NCBI GenBank assembly: GCA_002291955.1
Contig: DBBA01000365.1
Span: 1 to 38,720 of the forward strand
Length of the DNA stretch: 38,720 nucleotides
Source of the DNA: Rhodobacteraceae bacterium UBA996
Lineage (GTDB): Bacteria > Pseudomonadota > Alphaproteobacteria > Rhodobacterales > Rhodobacteraceae
Direction: 5' to 3'
Shown: positions 16,029-25,700 of the stretch, piece after piece
How positions within the stretch are numbered: the stretch's first letter is position 1
Layout of the letters: every line of letters starts with the position of its first letter
Notes under the pieces: model-generated
Told to the model about the DNA's origin: nothing
Database searches by the model: none
Seen by the model: only the letters and a program-made list of their open reading frames with translations
Position numbers and translations under genes: made by a program

Positions 16029-16982
16029 ATGGGCGGATCGGCCCCGAAGCAAGACCCGAACATGGGGCGCGCCGCCCTTCTGTCGGCCCAGACAGGTCAG
16101 GACATGCTTGCTTTCATGAAGGGGCAGGCCGAAACCACCAACGCATGGGCGGCCGAGGATCGTGCCCGCGATCTGACTGTCTTCCGTCCGCTGCAAGATC
16201 AGTTCATTGCCGACGCCCGCGCCTGGGATAGCCCGGAAAGGCGCGCGGCGCGCGGGGCCGAGGCTTCCGCCGACGTCGGTGTCGCCGCAGCTGCCGCCGC
16301 CGGGGCGCGCCGCCGGGACGCCATGGCGCGGGGAGTAGACCCCTCATCCGGGCAGTATCAGGCGATGGAAGCCAAGGCGGGCATGGATACGGCACTGGCG
16401 CAGGCGGGGGCGGTCAACCTTGCCCGACGCGGTGTCGAGGCCGAAGGTGTGAGCCGCACCGGTGCCGCCATCGGGCTTGGTGCAGGTCTGGGCGTCAACC
16501 CTCTGTCCGCGATGTCGGCGGGGTCCGGGGCGGTGCAAGCCGGTGGATCCGCGGCGATGCAGGGATACAACCAGCAGGCCAGCATCCTGAACCAGGACTA
16601 CCAGAACCGCTACAACGCCTGGTCCGCGAACACCGGCGGCATGTTCGGGGCCCTCGGTGCTGTCGCCGGCGCGCTGCCGTGGGCGTCGATGCTGTCGTCC
16701 AAGGAGGCGAAAACCGACAAGGCCGAACCCAAGGGCGTGCTGCGCGCGGTCGAGGAGATGCCGGTGGATACCTGGCGCTACAAGGAAGGCATGGGGCCGC
16801 CCGGCACCCATATCGGCCCCTACGCCGAAGACATGCAGCGGATCACCGGAATGGGAGACGGCAAGACCATCGCGTTGTCGGACATGACCGGCATGGCGCT
16901 GGGGGCAGTGAAGGAACTCGCGGCGAAGGTGGCGCAACTGGAGAATGCCATCACGCCGCGAGCGACTGCCAAGGCGGCCTGA
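16029..16982 (+). CDS. Ejected internal virion protein with C-terminal S74-like chaperone domain, 317 aa
   Basis: ATG at 16029, with AGAGGAC upstream. The first 215 residues are Ala/Gly/Gln-rich and helical (GRAALLSAQTGQDMLAFMKG, VGVAAAAAAGARRRDAMARG, QQASILNQDYQNRYNAWSAN), as in P22 gp7-type ejected proteins. A hydrophobic glycine stretch GGMFGALGAVAGALPWASML follows. The end is the intramolecular chaperone/S74 pattern: SSKEAKTD, RAVEEMPVDTWRYKEGMGPP, THIGPYAEDMQRITGMG, AVKELAAKVAQLENA. In S74 proteins a Ser at the domain start is the self-cleavage site; here SSKE replaces the usual SD pair, so cleavage is uncertain. The stop is one base from the next start. Confidence 0.68.
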   Translation: MGGSAPKQDPNMGRAALLSAQTGQDMLAFMKGQAETTNAWAAEDRARDLTVFRPLQDQFIADARAWDSPERRAARGAEASADVGVAAAAAAGARRRDAMARGVDPSSGQYQAMEAKAGMDTALAQAGAVNLARRGVEAEGVSRTGAAIGLGAGLGVNPLSAMSAGSGAVQAGGSAAMQGYNQQASILNQDYQNRYNAWSANTGGMFGALGAVAGALPWASMLSSKEAKTDKAEPKGVLRAVEEMPVDTWRYKEGMGPPGTHIGPYAEDMQRITGMGDGKTIALSDMTGMALGAVKELAAKVAQLENAITPRATAKAA

Positions 16983-16983
16983 C

Positions 16984-17709
16984 ATGGCCGGGATCGCCAT
17001 GGGCGCGTTCGCCGAGGGGTTCGGGGCTTCCCGGGATCGGCGGATCGAACGCGAGGAGATGGATCGTCGTCGCGCCGAAGCCGAGGCCGCCATGGCCAAC
17101 GGCCAGATGCCGCCAAACGCGGTGTCGCTGGCGCGCGGGGCTGTCCCGCCGGGCGCTGCGGTGCCGCCGCCCAGCCGATCCGCAGTCTACGGGCCGGATG
17201 CGACACTGGACGGGCTGATCCGGGCGACCGAAGGGGCGGGCGATTATTCGACCCTGTTCGGGCACGCGCAACGAGAAGGCGGCCGGTTCGCGGGCGTCGA
17301 TGTTTCCACCATGACGCTGGATCAGCTTGCCGAGTTCACCAACCCCTCAGGCGAATATGGGCAGTGGGTGAAATCGGTGAACCCGCGGCGCGAGGTTGCC
17401 ACCCCTCTTGGCTACTACCAGATCGTGGGGTCGACTTTGCGGGGTGCCGCGGGCGAACTTGGCCTGCCCGGTAACACCGTGTTCGACGGCAACACACAGA
17501 CCCGGCTGTTCCATCACCTCGCCGGGCGCCGTCTCGCCGGGGCGCGGACACCAGAGGCGCGCCGGGCCGCCCTTCGTTCCGAATGGCATGGCTTCCGCAA
17601 TGTCCCTGATGCAATCCTCGACACCGCGATCGCCAACTACCTGAACCCGCCCCAGCAGGTCGCATCTGCGGCGCCCATGGGGGCAATTCGTCCGGGAGGA
17701 CCGTCATGA
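16984..17709 (+). CDS. Ejected protein with lysozyme-like muramidase domain, 241 aa
   Basis: ATG at 16984 directly after the previous stop. Residues 1-12 (AGIAMGAFAEGFG) and a charged helix resemble the start of the next protein, suggesting a shared packaging or assembly signal. Residues about 75-215 form a lambda-lysozyme-type domain: GLIRATEGAGDYSTLFGHAQ with the candidate catalytic Glu, then ATPLGYYQIVGSTLRGAAGE matching the GRYQ segment, VFDGNTQTRLFHHLAGRRL, and a C-terminal helix. It would cut peptidoglycan locally during DNA entry, since a separate amidase serves lysis. The Gly-to-Leu change before GYYQ is within family variation. The stop overlaps the next start. Confidence 0.75.
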   Translation: MAGIAMGAFAEGFGASRDRRIEREEMDRRRAEAEAAMANGQMPPNAVSLARGAVPPGAAVPPPSRSAVYGPDATLDGLIRATEGAGDYSTLFGHAQREGGRFAGVDVSTMTLDQLAEFTNPSGEYGQWVKSVNPRREVATPLGYYQIVGSTLRGAAGELGLPGNTVFDGNTQTRLFHHLAGRRLAGARTPEARRAALRSEWHGFRNVPDAILDTAIANYLNPPQQVASAAPMGAIRPGGPS

Positions 17710-19631
17710 GCGGAGTAGCCCTTGGGTCGTTCGTCGAAGGCTTCTTCCGGGGCGACGAATGGAAGACCCGCCGCCAGGATCGCAAGCTGGATCGGGAACG
17801 GCAGGAACGCATGGATGAGGCGTGGTTCGAGGACCGTGCCAGACGCCATTCGCAAGAAGACGCGCGCGAGGGGCGCGCGGCTTGGGAACATGGGCAAAGG
17901 GTCCAGGCCGCCAGCCTTGCCGAGCAGGAACGTGCGGCTTGGGCCGCCGCCATGCAGGGCGTCATCCCGCCCGCCGCGCCCGGTGTCGCAGGCGTCGCAG
18001 GTGTCGCAACGCCGCCCGCGCCCGCCGCACCGCCGCCGTCCAGCGCAGCGCCGCCGGTGGCGCCCGCGGCACCGATGGGCGCGGTCCCGCTGCCAACCAT
18101 GGAACCGCCCCCGCCGCGCCCGGCGCTGCCCCCGGCGCAAGGGCCGATGCCGCTGCCCCCGATGCAAGGGCCGCCGGTAGCCCCGCCGCCGTCTGTGATG
18201 GCGCAAATGCCCGGTATGGGTTTCGTGTCGCAGATCCCGCCGACGATGGCCGGAAACGTCCCTGTGCCGTTCGCCGATGGAACCGCGCGAACCCATGTGC
18301 CGATGGGGGTGATCCCGCCGAGCGCCGCTGATCCCGCGGTGGCGATGCCCGCGCCCGGGCAAAACATGCGCGACCTCGAATACCAGGCGCTTCTGGCCGC
18401 TGCGTCCGTCGCAGCGCCGCCCGCGGGTCCGAGGCAGATGCCGGTCACGTCGGTCGCCGACTCCGCGGCGCTGACGCAGAGGATCATCACGCCGCCGGGC
18501 ATCGTGCCGCCGGATGTTGCCGCGGGACCGGGCCCAATGCCAGCACCAACGGGCCCGGGCGCCGGAGGGCCGCCGACCTCCGCCGCTTTGGCGCTGAACC
18601 GCGGATTGGCTGCGCGCGGTTCCGGCTCGCCCGATGCCGCACCCATGCGCCAAGACGCATCTGGCGCCCCTCGCCCGCCTGCACGCGATCTGGATGCAGC
18701 GCTCCCCCAGCAGCAGGGCGACGTGAATCCCTACGCCAGAAGCCCCGGCGTGCAGCCCGTTGACGGCGCGCCCGTCCCGACATCGCCCGCTGAACCGCCC
18801 AGCACGACCGCCGCCCGCGGCGTCGTCCGCGATGCCGCACCGTCGACTCCCCCCGCGGGCACCCCGCGCGGGCAGGCGCCGACCGTGGCAGACTACCCCC
18901 CCAACACCGTCCGCAGGGTCGCCGACTCCGCGGTGCAGCACTGGATGGAGACTGGTCTGCCTCAGATGCAGCAATTCTACCTGCAGACCGGGCAGATCGA
19001 GAAGCTGACTGCGCTCAACGAGTGGGCGGAAGCGGAGAAGACGCGCGAGGGCATGAGGGCTTGGGGGCAAGCGGTATTTGCCGCCGAACTCGGAGACTTC
19101 GAGGGCTTCAAGTCCGCGATCTCCCGCGCCTACAACACCCTCGACTACTTCGGCGACGGCATGACGATCGTGGAAGACAAGAGCGATTTCATCCGCGACG
19201 GCGACGCCATCGTCGGCGCCCGCGTCACCTTCAGGGACGAGGCCACCGGCCGGGAAATCGTCCAGGAGTTCAGCGGGCCGGGCGACCTTCTGATGCAGGG
19301 CATCAACATGCTCGCCCCGGAACAGGCGTTCGAGTATCGGCTGAAACAGATCGAGGCCCAGGCCGCTGCAGTTGCGGAACGCCAGCAAGCGATCTTCAAG
19401 GCCCAGCTTGACGCCGGGACCGCGCCTCCCATGGCGAAACGGATCAGCGATGCCATCGCGGAGAAATCAAAGACCGATCTCGCCTTCGCGCAATTGCCCA
19501 TGGACCAGCAGATCGCCACCGCCGTGGAGTTCATTCGGCTTCTGGACCAGGCCGCCGCGGGCGGGCCGCCAGGCGCGATCCCGCCGGGCTCGACGCCAAC
19601 CGGACCAGCGGCCGCACCGCCGCTGTGGTGA
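17706..19631 (+). CDS. Proline-rich internal virion/ejection protein, 641 aa
   Basis: ATG at 17706 overlaps the previous stop. The start SGVALGSFVEGFFRGDEWKT resembles that of the preceding muramidase. Residues about 20-80 are a charged helix with many Arg/Glu. Residues about 85-400 are Pro/Ala/Met-rich, with a short tandem repeat GVAGVAGVA near residue 95. The C-terminal third is globular (VRRVADSAVQHWMETGLPQM, AVFAAELGDFEGFKSAISRA, NTLDYFGDGMTIVEDKSDFI), ending in a helix and a Pro/Gly tail. Size and place, just before the giant protein, fit P22 gp16/gp20-type ejected proteins. No enzyme motif visible. Confidence 0.7.
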   Translation: MSGVALGSFVEGFFRGDEWKTRRQDRKLDRERQERMDEAWFEDRARRHSQEDAREGRAAWEHGQRVQAASLAEQERAAWAAAMQGVIPPAAPGVAGVAGVATPPAPAAPPPSSAAPPVAPAAPMGAVPLPTMEPPPPRPALPPAQGPMPLPPMQGPPVAPPPSVMAQMPGMGFVSQIPPTMAGNVPVPFADGTARTHVPMGVIPPSAADPAVAMPAPGQNMRDLEYQALLAAASVAAPPAGPRQMPVTSVADSAALTQRIITPPGIVPPDVAAGPGPMPAPTGPGAGGPPTSAALALNRGLAARGSGSPDAAPMRQDASGAPRPPARDLDAALPQQQGDVNPYARSPGVQPVDGAPVPTSPAEPPSTTAARGVVRDAAPSTPPAGTPRGQAPTVADYPPNTVRRVADSAVQHWMETGLPQMQQFYLQTGQIEKLTALNEWAEAEKTREGMRAWGQAVFAAELGDFEGFKSAISRAYNTLDYFGDGMTIVEDKSDFIRDGDAIVGARVTFRDEATGREIVQEFSGPGDLLMQGINMLAPEQAFEYRLKQIEAQAAAVAERQQAIFKAQLDAGTAPPMAKRISDAIAEKSKTDLAFAQLPMDQQIATAVEFIRLLDQAAAGGPPGAIPPGSTPTGPAAAPPLW

Positions 19632-19638
19632 TCGCTGC

Positions 19639-19693
19639 TTGCCGGTAGGCCGTCTCTCGCGGTATCTGTTGGCGACATAGGCCGCGCAGGACG
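19639..19693 (+). promoter_or_regulatory. Promoter and shared leader motif of the giant gene
   Basis: TTGCCG (19639-19644) and TATCTG (19663-19668) are separated by 18 bases, a sigma-70-like arrangement. GCGCAGGACG (19684-19693) lies 43 bases before the ATG at 19727. The same decamer occurs at almost the same distance before 34080 and 37517. It would lie just downstream of the predicted transcription start, so it could be an operator or a leader element. Confidence 0.45.
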
Positions 19694-19726
19694 TGTGGCT
19701 CTGACGGGGAAACCCGGGGAGCCCAG

Positions 19727-22700
19727 ATGTCCGATCGAAACGTCTTCCGTCCGACCGCCGCCCTCGGCGCCATTCCCCCGGGTGTGACCCCTCAAAACAC
19801 GGCGACACCGCCCGCAACCCCGACGGCACAAGCGCCGACCCTGAAATCCGCGTTCGAGGACGCCGCTCGCCGCCACAACGTCGGCGTCAACGTCCTGCTT
19901 GCCATGCAGGAAAACGAGCTGGAAAACCCTGCCGGAGGGATCGAAGGCGCTGCCGCACGGGCTGACCAGCGGGCCCGGGATCTTGCTGCGAGGGTCGCCG
20001 CGGGCAGGACGCCGGATCAGGCCATCCTCGATGTGCTGGGTGGCGATACCCGTGCCAGGGATCGCATCCTCGGCCGCGCCGCCGAGTTCAAGGCCACGCT
20101 CTATCCGCGCGAGGGCGCTGCGACCGAAGCACAAGCCACCGGTGCGTTGTCCCGGCTGGGGCTGGCTTTTGGGCGGGCAACGTCGCAAGCGATGAGGTCG
20201 GGACACGACTTTTCCCGCGACATGGCGGAAAATGCGGAGCGCAGTTGGCTCGGGCAGACCTTCGAGCGCCTTCGCAAGGTCGCAGGAGTTGACGCCGGAA
20301 CGGCAGAGCAACGCGCCGAGGCCATTCGCACCGCGCCGTTGAGCGCTGTTCAGCAACGCGCCACGCAAAACATGGCCGAACTGGCTGCGGCTGGGTTCGA
20401 GATCAAGGGCCTCGGCGACATTGAGGGGTTCGGATCCGCGGTGCAGTTCGTCGGCGAGAACATCGCCGCTTCGCTTCCCTACATGGGCGCGCTTCTCGCG
20501 TCCGGGGGTGCATCTCCTGCCGTTGGGTTTGTGTTCGGCGGGGCTGAAATCAACGAGGAGGTGAAGGAACGGCTTCCAGACCTGCCGCTGGAGCAAAGGA
20601 TGAGGCTTGCATACGGCGGCGGTGCCGCAATGGCGGCCCTCGATTTGTTCGGCCTGAACAAGGTGTTCGGCGGGCTCTTGCCTTCCCAGGTCGCGCTTCG
20701 CGCCGTTGATGGGTCTCTGTCTTCGACCTTGATGAAGAACGGCCTTTCGCGCGGCGCCGCCCGGGTGATCGAGGCCGCGATTGCCGAGGGGTCGACCGAA
20801 CTCCTCCAGGAAGGCATCGTGATGGGCGTCACCGGCGCCGCAGGGGGGCAGTATAGCCGCGACGAGGTGATCGAGCGGCTGACCACGGCCTTTGCCGCCG
20901 GCGCCGGTGCCGGTGCGGGCCTGCGCGCCCCGGTCGAGCCCGTCGCACAGTATCGGGAGCGTCAGGAAGATCGCGCCCGGGCCGCGGAAGCGGCCAACCT
21001 CACCCCGGGCGTGGCGGCGCCTGGGGTCGCCCCCGTCGTTGGTGAGCCTGGCTTCCCCCAAGGCCCGGCGGCGGGGGTTCAACTCCCCGCGCCCCCGCCC
21101 ATGGGTCCGCTGGAGGCGGCGGTTGCCGCGGCCCCGCCACTGCCGATGCGAGAGGCGCCGCCGCCCAGCCAGTTCCCGGACCTGAAGCCCGGCGGAACGG
21201 TCGAAATCGCGGACCAGGACGAAGTGGTCTACAACGCCGTGGTTTTGCGTGAAGACGATATGGGTGTCGTCCTGCGCATCGGGGGCGAGGAGGTCGCGCT
21301 TTCCGCAGCGGAGTTCGACATCGCCAGGGACCGCGCCGCGGTAAATGATCCGGGCGGGATCAACGCCAAGTCCGAGGCGACCGCCCAGATCAAGGCCGAC
21401 ACCGACCAGATCGCGGCGATCACCCGGCAGATCGAGACCATCAACGCCGCGGCGAAGCAGGCCGGATGGAATCCGGCCCTGACACGGCGACGCGATGAGG
21501 CCGTGGCCAAACTGCAATCGCTGACGGAAGGAGATGATACCTCCCTTGCTGACTCTCTTGCGCCTCCTGCCCGCTCCGATCCTGCCGCCGTTTCTGGTGG
21601 CGCTCCCGTGGATCCTGTCGGCGCGCAGCCGACCGGTCCGGTCACGACCGCCGCGCCCGCCGCTCAAGGCGCTGCGATGGAAGCGGAAGGCATCGGGTCG
21701 TCGTGGGACCAGATGTCGGCGGATGAACGTGAGGACGCGCTTCAACGCGCGGGTTTCAGCACGCCGAAAGGCAACCTGAATCCCGCGGGAAGAAAGGCGA
21801 TCGGCGCGGCATGGGCTGACCTTTCGGGTGCAGTCAAGGCGCGCCTCGATGGTGCCGCACGACCGTCCAGCCCGCTGGTTCTGCAGCCCGGCCAGCGCGT
21901 CGCAGATGTGACAGATGTGACAGATGTGACAGATGTGACGCCGCCGGTGCCGCAACCGGCCCCCGTGGGCCCCCGCCCCCCCGCCGTCACCGGCTACACC
22001 TTCAAGATCGCGGATCGTCTCTCCCCGCGCCAGCAGAAGCGGATGGCGAAGCTGCGTGACAGCATCGCGGGCGAGGTGATCGCCGAACTCGACGGCCTCG
22101 CCCGTCGCGCCGAAATGGCCACCCGCGCCAAGGGCGGCGACATCCGACAGTTCGATGCGACCGGAAAGGGCCCTGACGGGACGTATGACCAAGGCGCGGT
22201 GGCGGTCGCCGAGGCGCAGGCGCTCCTGGAAGCGATCATTGACGACGACACCAATCTGAACATGCCGGAACGGGACGAGGAAACCGGCGAACTTGTGAAC
22301 GACGGCGGGCCCTTGGGCAACGCGCTGCAGTGGATCGACAACTTCGAGGCCTATGGCTTCCCCACCGACAAAACCGAAACCACCGATGCACCGCGCCCCG
22401 GGAACGACGCCGAGGCACCGCCAATGCCCGATTCCAAGGTGTTCCCGGCCAACGACAAGACCGTGGCGCTGTGGTCGCAGGCCAAGAAGACCGGCACGGT
22501 CACGCCCGAGGCGGCCGCGCCTCCCGCGCCCGGTGCGGCACCGGCTGCACCCACCAGCCCGGCGCCAGACGCGCCCCCGGGCGCGCAGGATGCGCCACCG
22601 CCGCGCGAGGAGGAGACTCCGACGCGCGAGGAGTTCGAGGCCGCAGCATCCGAAACCAACCCGTCGCCCACCCCCGCGCAGGCCGAGGCCGAGAACTACA

Positions 22701-25700
22701 AGACCGGCAAGATCGAATGGCGTGGCCTCACCCTGTCGATCGAGAACGCCAAGGGCAGCACCAGGCGCGGAACGGCGCCCGATGGCACAGAGTGGTCGGT
22801 TAAGATGCCAGCCGACTACGGGCGCATCCTGGGAACCGAGGGCGCCGACGGCGATCACGTCGACTTCTACATGGGCCCAGACCCGTCTAGCGAAACCGTG
22901 TGGATCATCGACCAGAAGGATCCCGAGACCGGCGCCTTTGACGAACACAAGGTCATGCTGGGCTTCAAGGACAGCGCGGACGCGGCACTGACCTACACCG
23001 ATGGCTTTAGCGATGGCTCCGGGCCCAAGCGCCTGATGCAAATCCGCGCGATGACGGTCCCCGAGTTCAAGTCCTGGCTTCCCAGCGCCAAGAAGGGCCC
23101 CGCAGGCGCAGGGATGACCTCGGGGCAAATCTACCGGGCTCGCAATCCCCAAGCCGCGATCTTCCCGATCCGCGAGAAGGCCGCGGTGCTGCGTGGCGTC
23201 CCCGGCACGGAGAAACCCGAGGTCGACGGTGTCTCCTTTACCTGGGACGCGAGCGCCAAAGGCTGGGTGTTCTCCCGCAAGCACTTCGACAAGGTCAAGG
23301 ACGCCCTGGGGCTGACCGACGAGCCCCTGACCGTCACCTCCTTGGGAACCGGCAAGACCACGAAGATCGACCCGCTGGGGCCGCTGCGGCCCGGCTACGA
23401 GAGGGTGGTGGTCCGCGGCCAGCCGACCACCAAGCAAACCCAAACGACCGAAGACGGGTTTGTCGTCAAGCGCAGGACCAATCTCACCGAGGTCTATGCC
23501 CCCGATGGCTCCGGGTTCTTCTCCGGCGCCTATGATGTGCCCGAGACCAAGATCGAGGAAGCCATCGAGGGATGGCGGGCGAAGACGAAGGCGCGCGAGG
23601 ACGGCCCGCAGCGCCCCAAGGATGCGCGGCGCCGCATCGGCACCAATGCGAATGGCCTCCCTCTGTTCGAGGATGGGCGGGGAGTCCGGTCCTACGTCGA
23701 AAGCGGCGTCCGCGTCTCCGAGAACGTGAAGGTCGCGCCTGACGGCGCGATCACGGTCGACACCTCGCGGCGCGGCGGTGACTTCTCCACTGCCGAGGAA
23801 CGGATCGCGGCCACGTCCCGATCGAAACCTACCGGCCCGCTGCCGCCAGATCCCGCCGATGCCGGTGGCGCAGGGGTGACGCAGGTGACGCAGCCCACGC
23901 TCGCCGCGCCCTCCCCGAAGGCCCTCAAGGGCCTCTCCGAGGCCGAGAACGCGGAACTGGCGGCGTTGGAAGCCGAGTTCGCAGCACGCCTGAAAAGCCA
24001 GACCAACACCGGACTAGATCCCGAGATGGTAGGCATGGCCTTCAAGATCGGGTCGCTCTACGTCCGCGCCGGCCGCCGCCGCTTCCGGCAACTGATCGAC
24101 GCGATGATGGAGCGCATGGGGCTGACCCTGGAACAAGCGCAGCCCTACGCCCGGAACGCCTACAACCAGATCCGCGGGAACTTCGAACTGGACGGCGAAG
24201 ACATCGCTGACATGGACAGCGATCAGGACGTGATTGCCGAAATCCGCAAGATGCGCGCAGAGGCATCGAAGAAGGCGCCGGAACCTGATACAATGGCCTC
24301 TGACACCACGGAGGTCGAGGATGCGGATCCCCAGGGAGACGGCGCAAACGCTGGCCAGGTGGGCGAAGGCGGAGAGCCGGAAACTGACGCAGGCCGGGGA
24401 ACCACCGGGGAGCCCGCTGGAGACGCAACTGATCGAGGCGTGGAAGGGGCAGCGCCCGGACCTGATGCAGTCGATGACCGAGTGGGGGGCGCTGGTCGCG
24501 CTCGCCCACGTCGTCGCCGATCGGATCGCGCAGACGGTGATCTCTTTTCTCCGCGAGGGGATGAGCCAGGGCGAGGCGACGGAGATGGCGTGGAGGGATT
24601 GGGCGATGCTCGATCCCGCCGAAAGCAACCCCAAGGCGCTGGACGCGGCAACTACCGCATAACCGACCCCGAGAAGCTGTTCGCGGGCGGTCCCAAGGCG
24701 CGGTTCACCAAGAACCGCGCCGCGATGGAAGCGTTTCAGCGCGTCCGCGACGAACACCGCGAGCCGACCCCGGAAGAACTGGACGCCATGGCCGCCTTCA
24801 TCGGCTGGGGCTCCTTCGGGCAAGAACTGTTTCAAGGCACCTGGGACAATCCCCGGCCGAAAGAGGAGTGGAAGGAGGAAAGCGCGTGGCTGCGCGACCA
24901 CCTCGGCAAGGATGCCTGGATCAGCGCGCAGACCTCGATCATCAACGCCCACTACACCGACCCGCCGACTGTCAAGGCGATGTGGGACGCGGTCCGAGCC
25001 ATGGGCTTCAAGGGCGGACGCATTCTTGAGCCCGCCATGGGGGTCGGCAACTTCTTCGGCCTGATGCCAACCGAAATCGCCGCCAATTCGGCCCTGACCG
25101 GCATCGAACTGGAGGCGACCACCGGGGGTATCGCGAAGATGCTCTACCCGGACGCCAACATCCGCATCATGGGCTACGAGAAAAGCCGGGTGCCCGATGG
25201 TTTCTATGACCTCGTCATCGGGAACTGGCCGTTCGCGAACGTGAAGGTCGCGGATCGGCGCTACGATCGCCTGAATCCGTCGTTGCACGACTACTTCTTC
25301 GTCAAGGCGCTGGATCAGGTCCGCGCCGGTGGTCTCGTCGTCGGCATCACCTCGGCCTTCACCATGGACGGCCAGAAGAACGCCGGGATCCGGCAGCACC
25401 TCGCCAAGAACGCGGAACTGGTTGCCGCATTCCGCCTGCCCTCGGGGGCATTCGAGAAATACGCGGGAACGCGGGTCGTCACCGACATCATCATCCTGCG
25501 CAAGCGTGAAGCCCCCATCCTCGATGTGACCGGGGAGACGTGGGTGAACTCCTCGGTCTGGGGCGACGGCAGATTCAACGTCAACGACTACTTCCAGCGC
25601 GACGCCAGCCGCATCCTGGGCAAGTTGGACAAGGGCCACGGCACCACCTACGGCAAGCCCGGGATGATCGTGCAGCGCCCCGAAAACATCGGGGAGTTGC

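Noticed and set aside
21534..21779. Second possible overprinted frame in the giant gene
   Set aside because: Its product is a Pro/Arg/Leu-rich shadow, and the giant frame here retains good codon statistics and a natural helical sequence.
19145..23443. Very long minus-strand open frame (about 1400 codons) and others opposite the giant and portal genes
   Set aside because: They mirror strongly G/C-ending codons of real + strand genes; no ribosome-binding sites, unnatural composition, and known domains lie on the other strand.
24234..24320. Longer start for the nested gene
   Set aside because: The added residues are Arg/Pro/Cys-rich shadow sequence of the giant frame, and the ATG at 24321 has an ideal Shine-Dalgarno.
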